From contig JALRMH010000056.1 in NCBI GenBank assembly GCA_026119935.1, positions 62,001 through 126,000 on the forward strand: a DNA stretch of 64,000 bases, in the 5' to 3' direction. Every line of letters starts with the position of its first letter. Positions within the stretch are counted from its first letter, which is position 1. The translations under genes were made by a program, and so were the position numbers. The stretch is from Endothia cerciana (lineage: Eukaryota; Ascomycota; Sordariomycetes; Diaporthales; Cryphonectriaceae). Shown piece by piece: positions 23,201-34,118 of this stretch. The notes under the pieces were generated by a model. The model had not been told where the DNA came from. It saw only the letters and a list, made by a program, of their open reading frames with translations, and did not search any database.

Positions 23201-23977
23201 GTCTGGGTGGTTCGGTTGTGGCCACAGACCAGGCTCAGGAAGAAATGATGCACAAACCAAGTCCGATATTGATATGATAACCAGGCCTGGGCACTGTACG
23301 AGGAGGCTTCAGAGTCAATTGCCTAGCAGCTGCTCTCGCCAGTACAACCTTGGAATAGGGACGGAGGAGCTTGTTGGGGGCACCCATTTCTGCCCTCCAA
23401 ACAAATCAAATTCGCTCCTGGCTCCACCTCGGCTGTTGGCAGGGCAAGCAGGGATTGTCCCGTTGTCACAGCCTTCTCAATCTGATTCGTCAAAGGGTTT
23501 TTTATTTATTTAAAGGGGGGGGTCCAAAGAGAGAAAGAAAGAAAATAAAAATGGAAAAAGGGAAAAAGGAACAGAAACAAGACTGTTATCAGGAAAACCC
23601 TTTGGTATGGCACACACCAGGCTGCAGCACTGATTTAGTTATCCTTTCTACGTCTCAATTCTTTCTCATGCCCACTACAACCATCCTCATCATCCAGATG
23701 GTGCCCTTTCTTGTTTGATGTCCGACATCCAGCAACAATGGGAACTATGCAATCCTGTCACAAGAAAATTTGGTCCTTTCTCAGAGCCTACGGGCTTGGC
23801 GGTCTAAATGTTGGTGTTGGACCCGAGTTGTGGTGGAATTCTCGGGTTCCATAACTACTTCACAGCCTATCCTCGGTCCTGCAGGTTGTGAACTCACGAA
23901 GAATCCGGACGCCCTGTCACATCATAGAACCAAGAAGAACAACCGTCGTGGGCTGGTGTCAGGTTCCTGGAGGGATT

Positions 23978-24008
23978 TTTTTAAAATTAAAAATTAAAAA
24001 TTAAAAAC
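23978..24008. repeat. AT-rich 7-bp repeat (TTAAAAA unit)
   Basis: Short direct repeats of TTAAAAA after a T homopolymer; no function suggested. Confidence 0.7.
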
Positions 24009-25060
24009 TCAGGTAGCTGGGCTCATGGCCCCGGACCGTTTCACGCGCATAGAACTAGAATGCAGAATCAAGAACTACTGCTTCGTCGAGGCGCATCTGC
24101 ACAACTCACATCATGTTTCCAGCTCCGCTAGTGTTGATCTGGCGATTAGAACCAGAAAATCACACTCAAGTGTAGAAGAAAGTCAGTCTTGAGTGTAAAC
24201 ATGCTAATGTCTCGTTCTCCTCAGATACAAGTTCAAGTCGATGGCTCTCCATTTCGGCCACGAGGACCCGTCATCGTAGCTAGACGAATGTCACAAAGCC
24301 GATTTAGGTGGCAGACATCCTCAGACTTTGAGAAATGATCTAACTCGGAGCCAACATGTCCGACCATGAAGATCACCTGGCAGATTTCTTCGTGTGTCTA
24401 GTCGTCCTCAGCGTCTCGGAATCCGCACCCTCCCACGGACAGTATGCCAACCACATCGAAGACGCCACCAAGGTACCGGTACAGCGGCATCATTATATTC
24501 CCAAACCTACCATGGAAATTCTTCAATTTATGCTGTCGGATATGATCGGGACAGCTGCCATCTCACATGTCTATAGTTCTAGGGAGCATGATGACAATTC
24601 GCGGTTCTTCCAACTTCAACTCTAGATTGTCCGGCTAATTTGAGACAAAACCCGCTGCATTCCACATCCCAATAGGACACAGATATTAATTACTGAATTT
24701 GTTTCCCAGGCCTAATATACAGGGCTTCGCCTACTCGTCCACCGGGCGCTAGACATATCGGTTTTCTGGTTCTCATAAGCTTGGCATTGCCTCCACTCAG
24801 TGCAACACAGCGTCGGCACTTGATTCACTAAGAATACCTTTTTTCCGAGTCCTGCAAGGCCCCAGTCCTCTCATACATGTTGATCAGTTTATAAGTCCAT
24901 AAGTCATGGCCATGCTCTGGGCGGCTGACTCTGCCCTCGAGTCTTTGCTTTTCTTCCCCTCTTCGGCAATAGACACACATTTCCGGAATACACGCTCCAG
25001 AACGCTGCATTTCAACAAGTCCCTCATTTACAATTCGTGTCGACACCCCTTGCTAAGAAA

Positions 25061-26924
25061 ATGGTTTGGTCTCAGGTCGCGGGCCTTCTGGCCCTGAGCA
25101 TGCTGGGAGAGACGTCCCCCACACCGCAATTCGGCGGAGGGGGCTCGCAATACACGATGCTCCGTTTTGTAAGTAAGCCTGAGGGCAATGTTCTCACTGG
25201 TTTTACCGATATCTTCAACCCTTCAGATATGCCTATCTGAGGTGTTCAGCGAGCCCCCCTACCCCCCTGGGCCAATATCTCAAGACTCAGTGTTCATATT
25301 TTCGAGACAATTACTAACTTGGGGGCTTCTAGGGTTGTGCGCAGGTCGTGATTGACCGTCTAGACCCTCTTGTGTCTCCGGGCTCAGTCCCATCGGGTCA
25401 TGTGCATCAGATCGTTGGCGGAAATGCATTCAACGCCACCATGACGACTGGAGACGTTTCGGACAAGTACGTGCAATCCGTGCTCTAGACTATCCTTGAG
25501 GAGAATTCGTCATGACACCAGGCATCCCTGAGAGCTCTCTCATGATCATATGTGCTTCATAAATATACTCCCGAGACATCTCACGGGACTTCCAGACAGA
25601 TGAATTGGTTTCCTAGAGGACCATGTACTAACATACTCGTTGCTGACAGCACCACTTGCACTACCTGCGCCTTCTCGGAAGATCGCAGTAACTATTGGTA
25701 CGTATTGTGAAAGTCTTACAGTTCAGGGTCTCTAGGTAGTGTTGAGTGGCTAACGAGGACTATAGGACAGCTAACATGTACTTCAAGGCTCGCAATGGCA
25801 GTTACCATCGCGTCCCGCAGGGAGGAGCAGCGTACCAATTCAATGACAACTTCAGTACGCAGATCGGCGGGGGGATCCTCGTCTACTACGTGTCATACCC
25901 TTCTTCCAATATTACTGCTTTCAAGCCTGGGTTCCGAATGCTCGTCGGCGATTACACTCGACGTACCAACCCGGGCGCCACATTGAAGTACCAGAACTGT
26001 TACCGCTGCTATACGGGTCCAGATTATGGCGGCGATACCTCAGCGCCCTGCCAGGGCAGGTAAGTACTCAGAGATACCAAATCACTGTCCGAAGCTGTAC
26101 TGATGGAACCTTGCTTATAGTAATGACTACCAAGGCTTGCCTCCACAGGCCTGTCCAGGTGGGATTCGCTCAAACATTCTTTTCCCTACGTAAGCTTTCT
26201 GGATACTTGGCTATCTTCCCCCCCTTGTAGCTGTGCTAATGGTCGTTCCATAGCTGCTGGGACGGTGTCAATCTCGTAAGCAACTTCGACATCTTCGTTA
26301 TTCGCTAAGTATCTGGAAAAGTTCACCAGCTGCTGCGCTACAATTGAGGACCTTCCTCAGTGTGTCTTGTTGAATCCGATTCTCCTGACTTTCACATTGT
26401 CTTTTGTTACAAAGCTGAAAGTTGTGTTCATGTGATCGCTTACACCAAGGTGGCAGGATACACCAAACCATCAAGACCACGTCGCGTATCCCACCTCAGG
26501 CCCGGTCAATTTCATCGGTCAGCCTGGAGCTTGTCCATCAACCCACCCGGTCCGTATTCCTCAGCTGATGCTCGAGGTGGTCTGGAACACGACTCAGTAT
26601 AACGACGAGTGGCCTACGGACGGCTCGCAGCCCTTCTATCTTAGCTACGGTGACAACACCGGATACGGCCAGCACGCCGACTATGTGTTTGGCTGGCAGA
26701 ACGACTCTCTCCAAGGCGCGATGGACGTGGCTGGCTGCATGGGCGCGACGTGCTCGCAGGCGAACCTGCTCACACAGGATATCAGTACTGCTAAGCAATG
26801 TAGCGTGAACAAGGAGGTTCATGAGGACGAGGAAGGCTGTGAGTGAACATCGTCCACCATATGTGCAACGCGACTGTCTGACAGCCATCCAGGGGTTTCC
26901 ACCCTTCCAGGACAGAGCATGTAA
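25061..26924 (+). CDS. Secreted DUF1996-domain protein
   Basis: Predicted extracellular protein of a family widespread in ascomycetes and basidiomycetes; its biochemical role is not established. Eight coding segments, 25061-25168, 25333-25466, 25650-25697, 25766-26059, 26121-26189, 26254-26275, 26457-26838 and 26893-26924, join in frame to 362 aa. A hydrophobic N-terminus (VAGLLALSMLGETSPTP) looks like a signal peptide. Family blocks are complete: VPSGHVHQIVGGNAFN, CTTCAFSEDRSNYWTANMYF, FKPGFRMLVGD, ACPGGIRSNILFPTCWDG, and GDNTGYGQHADYVFGW near the end. The C-terminus resolves to EGWVSTLPGQSM only if the last intron (26839-26892) is removed. No WSC domain follows, unlike many relatives. Cys pairs and N-glycosylation sequons fit secretion. 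Confidence 0.9.
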
Positions 26925-28607
26925 TGCTCGCACTTCATGTCGGCAGTTCCCCAGAAGAAGAGACGGACCCTTGCACACGTGCGAGCCCAGTGAGAGTGTT
27001 TCATAGGCGAGTCTGGGAGTGAACCGTATTCTGCAAGATTCTTCACAGGCACTTGCTGTATTTGACTTGATTTTTCTTTGGCGGGCCTGGGTTTACCTTA
27101 CCTCATCACTCGTTTCTGAGACTTGAACAAGATACTCAAATGTTTCGTTGCCAATTTCAATGATACAATTCAATCCTTGAACCACGGATTGACGACCTGT
27201 TTCTTCAGTCTTCTAGGCGGATTCCCCTTCGTACCGTATCTGAAAATCATGTCGTTCCCGAGGCCCTCACAAATCATATTCCTCATTTACAAGGCGATTG
27301 AGAGTGGAGAGATGCCATTGCAGAACCTGAACCCTAACTTACACCTCTCTGTCTATCCCATTCAGGACTTCTTGCGAGTCAACAAATATCATTTCACGCG
27401 CAGCAAAAGTGCCGTGAGGCTGATAACGAGTGCGGTTGGCTATTGATTCACCCTTTGTTTCGATGTTTTTCTTACCACAACACCTCGAGAGAGAGATAAT
27501 TGGAGGTTTTCAGAAACGCTCAGGTCCATTGATGTGGCGACGAGTATTTTTCTGACTCCTCATGCCCTGAATACTAGTTCAGGTACCTAGGTAGATGAGG
27601 TCAATCAAGGTCGGCATATGCGCCCTTGCTCCCTAATGAGGGCAAGCCGATCCATTGAACGCTATTGACCTAGATCCACGTAGTTTTGAAAGGTCATGAC
27701 AATATGTGATATATCACCAACGGTCAGTCTTCAGACCATGCTTCCCTTCGAAACTTACATGATCGTTCGTGTCACTGATTCGATCTATTTATTGCACGCC
27801 GGGGCTTCCCACACAAGGGCTGATGGGCGCCTAACAGCTAGAGCTCGGCAGTCGAGATTGGTGCACACACCGTTCTCTAATCACGATGCATATTAAACAG
27901 CTTAAATAACAAAAAATGGTGTTCTCGCATTGTGATCACCGGCCTCAAGTTGGCTGGGCTATGTTAGGACTTACCATAAGATCTTAGAATGGTGACCGGA
28001 GTCCGGACTGATTCATTATTAATGCGCGGAATTGCGGGAAGATGTCATCGGGAGTATGGTGTCAGCCACGATGCGTGCTGAAAGGCTACTGTCACGTATA
28101 TCGCGTACACTCTGCTTTGAAATACAACCGGGCCGGATTCGTGAACTTGTTTTCCTTCGGGCATCGCCGACGGCTCCGAGAAGAGCACGCTGCCGTTCGA
28201 TACTCTGCACGATTTGACGCTCTCCGCCCCATGGTGGTAAGGGGTTAACACAATGATTCCAGCAAGGCGTCGCACGAGACACGGTTACAGCGCTGCAACG
28301 TTGACATGGCACGATGCAATGTGTTCCGAGCCGCTGGGGCTACCAGCCTAATGAAGTATTTCCCCGGAGATGTGGAATTAAAGACGCGGCCGCAATTTAT
28401 CTCCGGCGGAATCCAGCAGAATGTTACAAGGTTCCTCTACATTACGCATAGTCAAGTAGACTCTGGGGCGTGGCGACGTGTGCTTAAATAAAGAGACATC
28501 CGGTCCTGATCTCGGCATCGACCTAGAAGTAACCATCTTGACCAAGCTCGATATAGAAACCCCAACGTCAAATAAATACCAACATCGGACCTAAGTTCAT
28601 ACTCATT
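26925..28607. other. Intergenic region between DUF1996 and SDR genes
   Basis: No gene supported. It is less GC-rich than the flanking housekeeping DNA, with short frames only. The right end carries an A/T-rich element (about 28484-28490) upstream of the dehydrogenase. Confidence 0.55.
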
Positions 28608-29381
28608 ATGGCATCCAAATACAAGAAGCTGCAAGGAAAGCACGTCCTCGTCATTGGCGGCACCTCTGGTATCGGTTTCGCAGTGGCAGAAGCGTCTCTG
28701 GCGTCCGGGGCCAGGGTCACTGTGTCCTCGTCCAACCCGTCCCGGGTCGAGTCTACCATCCAGAAACTCAAAGAGTCATTTCCGGATGGTACCATTGCCG
28801 GTCATGCCTGCGACCTGTCCAAGCCCACCGTCGAAAAGGACATTGAGGAGCTCTTTTCCAAGGTCGGCAAGATCGACCACATTGTCTTTACAGCAGGCGA
28901 TAAGCTCGCTGTAGAAAAGCTGGCCGACGTCACCTACGACAAGATCATCGCTGCTGGACAGGTCCGTTTCTTCGCCCCGCTCCTTATGGCCAAGGTCGGC
29001 AGCAAGTTCTTGAGCCCGGGCCCGTTCTCCTCTATTATTCTTACTACAGGTGCTGTCAGCCAGAAGCCCCTTCCAGACTGGTCCATGATTGCGGGCTACG
29101 CCAGCGGCTTATTTGCGATGACGAGGAACCTGGCTCTCGACTTGAAACCTATCCGGGTCAACCTTGTCAGCCCCGGTGCCGTAGAGACGGAGCTCTGGGA
29201 CCAGATGATGCCGGGGGGCGAAAAGGCTAAGCAGGCCATGTATGAGAGCGTTGCTAAGTCGGTGCCGACGGGGAGGCTCGCCAAGCCAGAGGATGTCGCC
29301 GAGGCGTATCTGTTTCTCATGAAGGACCCGAGCGTTACAGGAACCATGGTCGATAGCAACTCAGGATCGTTGTTGGTCTGA
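28608..29381 (+). CDS. Short-chain dehydrogenase-like protein lacking the catalytic lysine
   Basis: Intronless 257-aa Rossmann-fold protein. The NAD(P)-binding GGTSGIG is at residues 17-23, an acidic D69 follows in CDLS, and the NAG-equivalent position reads TAG. The catalytic YxxxK is not intact: Tyr164 is followed by Leu168 where Lys is expected (GYASGLFAMTRNLALDL). The core LKPIRVNLVSPGAVETELW is well kept. A branch of fungal SDR-like proteins has this same change, so it is probably a family trait rather than damage. Whether it is an active reductase with altered chemistry or a binding protein is open. The substrate is unknown and neighbours do not suggest a pathway. Confidence 0.85.
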   Translation: MASKYKKLQGKHVLVIGGTSGIGFAVAEASLASGARVTVSSSNPSRVESTIQKLKESFPDGTIAGHACDLSKPTVEKDIEELFSKVGKIDHIVFTAGDKLAVEKLADVTYDKIIAAGQVRFFAPLLMAKVGSKFLSPGPFSSIILTTGAVSQKPLPDWSMIAGYASGLFAMTRNLALDLKPIRVNLVSPGAVETELWDQMMPGGEKAKQAMYESVAKSVPTGRLAKPEDVAEAYLFLMKDPSVTGTMVDSNSGSLLV

Positions 29382-29606
29382 AATGTGGCGAATATACTGC
29401 CAGATGGCTTTGCGCTTGTTGGTGCTTCAGCAGAATATGTACAAGAAGAACGGCATATCTTATAAGTCCAACAGCAGAATAGACCAAGTGATTCTCTACC
29501 GTCGAATAGCCGTCACGTTATCCCATAGAAGCTCATTCGAACCGAGAATATCCCGCGGATGTAAGAGACATCCCACTGTCTGTTGGATGTGGCGTCCTAT
29601 TGGTTC

Positions 29607-30953
29607 TCATGCGTTATGATCACCAATGACCTTTATCTTTTCATCTTCGATGCCCTGACTGTGTATTCTCGGCCTCCTTGCATGCCATACCCTCCTCACA
29701 ACATCTCTCTCATGGACCAAGTAAGTCAGGAGGAACACCGACACTGTGAGTGGTACGGTAGTAGCCCAGTACCACCAGAACGGCGGGCCCCCTTCCTGTC
29801 CGAATACATCCGAGGGTATGCTGAATATTGATGCAACACAGGCGGGGGGGGGGGGGCGAACAGCATGGCTACTAGAGTCAAGGTTCTAGCTGTCCGGGCC
29901 TCAAGGATCGATAGGCGGCCCCCGATCATACCATTGAGTGCTGCTAGTGACGATGTCATACGGGCATAGTCTGCGAGACGCGAGCGGAACTCGCGGTGCA
30001 GATAAAGAAGGTCGGGGGTCGATGAGCACCAGTCTGAATGCCCATGACGGACTGGGGTGTGTCGCTGAGAGTCGTCGAGAAAGCCCTCTGCGTCCACTTC
30101 GAAATGGTTGTAGGGTTCATGCCCCTGCGGTACGCCCAAGCAGTCCAGCACGTTTCCTAGTGCCTCAAAATATTCCGGGCACTTGAAATGGCTCCACGCA
30201 CTTTCGACCTGACTGGATTCGTCGATTTCTTGCTGCGTTCTGCGCTGGACTGCCCATCCTGAGGGGTCGCATCGAGGCTGTCTGGTGACTGACGAAGCCC
30301 AGCAGCTGGCAATAGTGGCTGACAACGATCTTCCTGAGGAATATTGCGGCTGACCCTGGCTCCGTTGCGTGGCCCAGTACACCGTAATGGCTTTGGATAT
30401 AGTAATTTACATCGTCGAAAAGAGATGTGTGTGGTGGGTTTTCTGTGCGTACACCGCGGACGTGATCAGGTATGAATCCATGGTAGCCACCCTCGAAAAC
30501 CTTGATAACTATGTCAATTTCCACCCCATTAGCGGTTACATGCTTAGGAGGAGGGTCGTAAAGAATTAAAGCTTTGAAAATTTGATCAGCGCACAGCAAC
30601 AAACAAACACATCTCTTTGCACGATTCTTACCGTTCCAGCCATTGCCATTCTTGGCCGACCAGAACGAACACTTCCGAGGCGCAATGAGGAGCCATTCGG
30701 AAGTCTTGCTCCACTTGTGGCACTGTATGTCCCTTCCCGTCGCTGTGCATTGCACAATGCTGCTCGTGACATTCTGCATGTAGTTACTGAAGGACTTCTG
30801 ACTTGTGACTTGCCACAGTTCGAAATATTCGATCGAGAATCTTCTCCTCGGGTTAAAGGTCGTCAGGAGCCTCGGGCAGTTGATAGTCTCATTGAAGCGA
30901 AATGTTGTATGATTCCACTGATGGATATCGAAGACGTCCTGGGGCACATGCAA
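29607..30953 (-). pseudogene. CorA-like Mg2+ transporter-related gene with disrupted frames
   Basis: Minus-strand segments match the fungal CorA-like family. FNPRRRFSIEYFELWQV and LLIAPRKCSFWS are followed, after a good 60-nt intron (30572-30631), by LILYDPPPKHVTA. Further on come LRKIVVSHYCQLLGFV, a coiled-coil region, and the membrane end ASIFSIPSDVFG with FWWYWATTVPLTVSVFLL, stopping at 29607. Two breaks prevent one frame. Near 30250-30320 the frame shifts, unless a 46-nt intron is used. At 29844-29856 a run of 13 C (sense strand) puts the membrane segment out of frame; 11 or 14 would restore it. The 5' end is unclear: the frame containing the first Met is blocked by a stop a few codons upstream unless an exon joins there. 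It is either decaying or mis-sequenced at the homopolymer. Confidence 0.68.
29844..29856. repeat. G13 homopolymer inside the CorA-like coding region
   Basis: Thirteen G on the plus strand. The flanking conserved protein segments are in different frames on its two sides. Confidence 0.9.
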
Positions 30954-31389
30954 TTTTAGTGTCCAGCAGGTATCTTAGCTTGCAGCGCTCGCAGGTGGCC
31001 GGTAAGTGTCGTCCGAGGCAGTGTGATGGAGTTTGCACCAGATATAGGCGTCGTTGACCCGAATCTCCAGACACAGTAAATCTCCACCTGTGAAAGGGCT
31101 TCACAAGGGAGACGATGATGAATGAGGATGAGATGGTTGCAGAGGTAGAATTGATCTCCAAATGAATCATTCAAGAGAGTAAGTCTATCATACTAAGAGG
31201 AAAATATGAGAACAGACGCCCGAGAAGGACATCAGTAGAAGGCCACAAAATTGTTCACGGAATTACAGGTAAATCTTATACAATCTTCGGAATGCTCCCT
31301 CCACAAATCTGAACGCAGTTCTGTGACGAGAATATATGAGGCGTATACTCGAGCTATGCTAAACATCGCCTCTGCAAAGCATTGTTGAT
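30954..31389. other. Intergenic or 5' part of the CorA-like gene
   Basis: Short minus-strand frames (for example 30956-31174) may be missing 5' coding sequence of the CorA-like gene, but no splice model convinced me. Confidence 0.4.
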
Positions 31390-33441
31390 CTATACAATAG
31401 TCACGTCCATCAACTCCCCCATACTCTTATCCTCGGCCCATTGGGTATCCCAGTCTCCCTCATGATGCCCAGGCAGAGCCCGCTCGTCTGCCAACCCAAT
31501 TCTTTCATAACACCCTCCGTGAGATTTCTCCGCAGCCCGAAGGACCATGAAGCAAGGCTCTTCCACCTTGCCAATGACCTTATAGCCAAGAAGAAGAAGA
31601 CAGTACCCAGCGCTGCGGCCCCGTGGAACACTCGATGGATCATCGCAGATGAATGGCACGCTCCTATCATTTTTGTCGAGCAACCGAAAAGTAATTTTGT
31701 CGTTGCTCTGGTGGCCAACATCCAGGTGAAAGTCAGTACCACTGTATTGGCAAGAAAGATCTTTGATGAGTCGTCCGCGTAGAACAAGTTTCGCCGATGA
31801 AACCTGCCCAAAGGCATCCGCAGCTCGATCCAGGGGCTCTGCTGTCGCCTCGAGGACCTCCACCGCGCTCTTGATCTTCAACGCATCCATCGGCGAAATA
31901 GGTGCATCCAGGGACATGAAAGACCATGTCGGAGCACGCCACGGCTCTGCACGCTTAGGATCGTACAAGCCAGTGATTGTGCCTTCGTCCGAACGCCACG
32001 ATGCCTCTGTGTGTGTGACGTACCAACAAAGGCTGCACAGCAATAATTCGTCGCCCCAAAGTCCCGCAAGATACGTGGGCTCGCGACCCAGGTGACGGGC
32101 GAGGAGATCCGAAAACTTCTTTGCTAGGCCAGACAATGCGGGAAGCTTGTCCTTTTTGTCGGTAATGCTCCGCCTGGTGAAAAGGTGCAGATAATTACTC
32201 CAGACGTTCCTCCAGAAGAAGGACATATCATAGCCCTCCGTGGAAATGATATCGGATCGACGTAAGACGACATTTGGGTTCTCAGTCACATCGACTTCTG
32301 TCTCGCCGAGGCCACATTCGCACCACCCCGCTTCGTTGCATTCCCACATCAGTTCGTCCGACGTGTAGTGCAGAATTCGATTTGAAAGGACACTCTCCTG
32401 CATGCACCACGCTCGGGCTGCAAGCGGTTCCGTGGTCGTCGATGCGGAAGACCAGTCGGCTGAGACTGGCACACGGAACAGGAGGCCCCAGTCGCAGTCA
32501 TTGTGGAATTTTGCAACGTTCTGCCGCACGTATACCTCGCGTCCGTCGCGTAACTTGCCTAGTGCTTTCGTTTGGGTACCGAACCACTGCTTGCCGAAGA
32601 CACCCACAGAGGATCCCTCAGCTCGGGTGGCTGAGATAGTGAGCAATGCATTCGAATAGACATCGCACATTTTACCCGATTCCCTCACCCATTCCTCCGG
32701 GTCGTGCTGAATGATACACAACGCATCCACCCAGAGGTACTGTATCCCTAGCTTCCGTGTGATTGTGACTGCGTCTTGGATCGTCTTGGGCATGAGTGAG
32801 AACTTGATAGCCTGCAGGTGCTCTTGGTAATTTGCCTTCAGCTTGAATTGAGGGAAGTCTTTCTTTACAGTCTTCATGGGTGGATGTTGCTCCCACCAGC
32901 CCCAGCAATAGCTGAGAGCAATGTACGGCTCACCAGCCACTCCCTTTGTCTCGACCAGGAACGGCTCCCTGACTCCTTCTTTCCCCACGTCGATGACTCT
33001 AGTAGGCAGTGGGAGGTCGCCAGGCACCTGGCATCTCGGATGGTTGGACCTGCATCTCTTGAGCCACGATGCGGCCAAGGCAAGTGACGCTTCTGAGCCA
33101 GAGTTCTCGGAGACCTCAATAGCAGACCCGATGTATGGCACTTTGGGATCTTCCTTCTGCGCGCTTCCGTTCGAACTTCGGGTAAAAAGCTCAATGTAGT
33201 ACTTCGGAGGCTTGTACTTGACCCTCAAAGGCTGGTCTCGTGCGATGAGGAGTTCCACAAAATCATCGTCTTTGAATCCTGAAGCGTACAGCTGGAGGGC
33301 TTTCCAGACGAGTTGGCACTCATCGCATTTGGACGACTTCAAGTCCCCAACGGTGATGAATTTAGGTATCTTGGCCTTCGAGCCTGCAGGCAAGTTCTGC
33401 AGTTCCGGAGGATGGATATTGGCACAAAGTTCGCAGGCCAT
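31390..33441 (-). CDS. HET-domain (heterokaryon incompatibility) protein
   Basis: Intronless 683-aa protein. The HET domain covers roughly residues 174-330, with the diagnostic YIALSYCWG, LWVDALCIIQHDPEEW, and the YSNALLTISATRA block. These proteins trigger non-self recognition and programmed cell death when incompatible hyphae fuse; the partner locus cannot be told from sequence. The N-terminus has paired Cys (CELC, CDEC) common in this class. There are no C-terminal WD40, ankyrin or NACHT repeats. The first true ATG is at 33441; a GTG two codons upstream is in frame but is not a likely start. It diverges from the transporter pseudogene across 677 bp. Confidence 0.92.
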   Translation of the reverse strand: MACELCANIHPPELQNLPAGSKAKIPKFITVGDLKSSKCDECQLVWKALQLYASGFKDDDFVELLIARDQPLRVKYKPPKYYIELFTRSSNGSAQKEDPKVPYIGSAIEVSENSGSEASLALAASWLKRCRSNHPRCQVPGDLPLPTRVIDVGKEGVREPFLVETKGVAGEPYIALSYCWGWWEQHPPMKTVKKDFPQFKLKANYQEHLQAIKFSLMPKTIQDAVTITRKLGIQYLWVDALCIIQHDPEEWVRESGKMCDVYSNALLTISATRAEGSSVGVFGKQWFGTQTKALGKLRDGREVYVRQNVAKFHNDCDWGLLFRVPVSADWSSASTTTEPLAARAWCMQESVLSNRILHYTSDELMWECNEAGWCECGLGETEVDVTENPNVVLRRSDIISTEGYDMSFFWRNVWSNYLHLFTRRSITDKKDKLPALSGLAKKFSDLLARHLGREPTYLAGLWGDELLLCSLCWYVTHTEASWRSDEGTITGLYDPKRAEPWRAPTWSFMSLDAPISPMDALKIKSAVEVLEATAEPLDRAADAFGQVSSAKLVLRGRLIKDLSCQYSGTDFHLDVGHQSNDKITFRLLDKNDRSVPFICDDPSSVPRGRSAGYCLLLLGYKVIGKVEEPCFMVLRAAEKSHGGCYERIGLADERALPGHHEGDWDTQWAEDKSMGELMDVTIV

Positions 33442-34118
33442 TCTCACAAAATTCTAGAAAGTAGGTTAGCAAGAATGATCAGAGGAGTAGTTTAGAGACG
33501 CGGGGCTGAAAAGAAAGAAAGAGGGCGTTTCATGCGCGGGGGGGGAGGGGCGCAGAGATCCTGCACGCCGCTCAGCAGAAGTCAGGGTTTAGCATCCTGT
33601 GAATTGATGTAACATCGTTAGAGCTTTGCACTGTGCATGCAAGTGCCAGCATAGCATTGCCAACGGTGTGATACTCGTGGTCATGGGCCTCAGCCGTGGC
33701 ATCTCACGCCGTTCTGGAGGAAGGCCGCGCCCAATCTCGAGATGCCATGTTGAAGGCAAAAAGGCGCACGACTCAAAACTACTTCAGTATGTCGGCATCT
33801 CATTACAGTAGCTCTACGTTAATCTATAACTCGGGCAAGTTTCTGGACCCACTGATCCACTAAATGCGACCCAGCGAGCGAAGAAATTTTGGGATGGGTC
33901 TTCAAAGGGAAGAAGAACCTGCGGCCACGGAGATAAGCGCCTCTCTTTCTTTTTGTTAAAAAAAAGAGAAGAGGCAATAAAGGTTATCGAATAAGAAATA
34001 CATACAAGTCCTCGGTGCCTTCTGATAAGTGCGTGACGACCTGTCACATTACTACAAGCGTGAACAGTATGTCTGCGCAATTTCCGCTCCAGAACAGCCT
34101 GGGGAGCTTGCAAGGACG
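33442..34118. other. Divergent intergenic region, HET gene to transporter pseudogene
   Basis: No gene seen. A G-rich run lies near 33538-33550 and an A-rich run near 33956-33975. Confidence 0.55.

Larger units (their letters stand above)
22925..25060. other. Divergent intergenic region, ERG4 to DUF1996 gene
   Basis: No gene supported in 2.1 kb. It contains a TTG trinucleotide repeat (about 23172-23200), a purine tract near 23525-23570 and a short ATTAAAA repeat (about 23978-24008). A plus-strand 89-codon frame at 24356-24625 has no recognisable domain. Confidence 0.55.

Noticed and set aside
24356..24625. 89-codon frame with a true ATG
   Set aside because: No domain, no splice partner, no codon-use signal that I can judge; left as unsupported.
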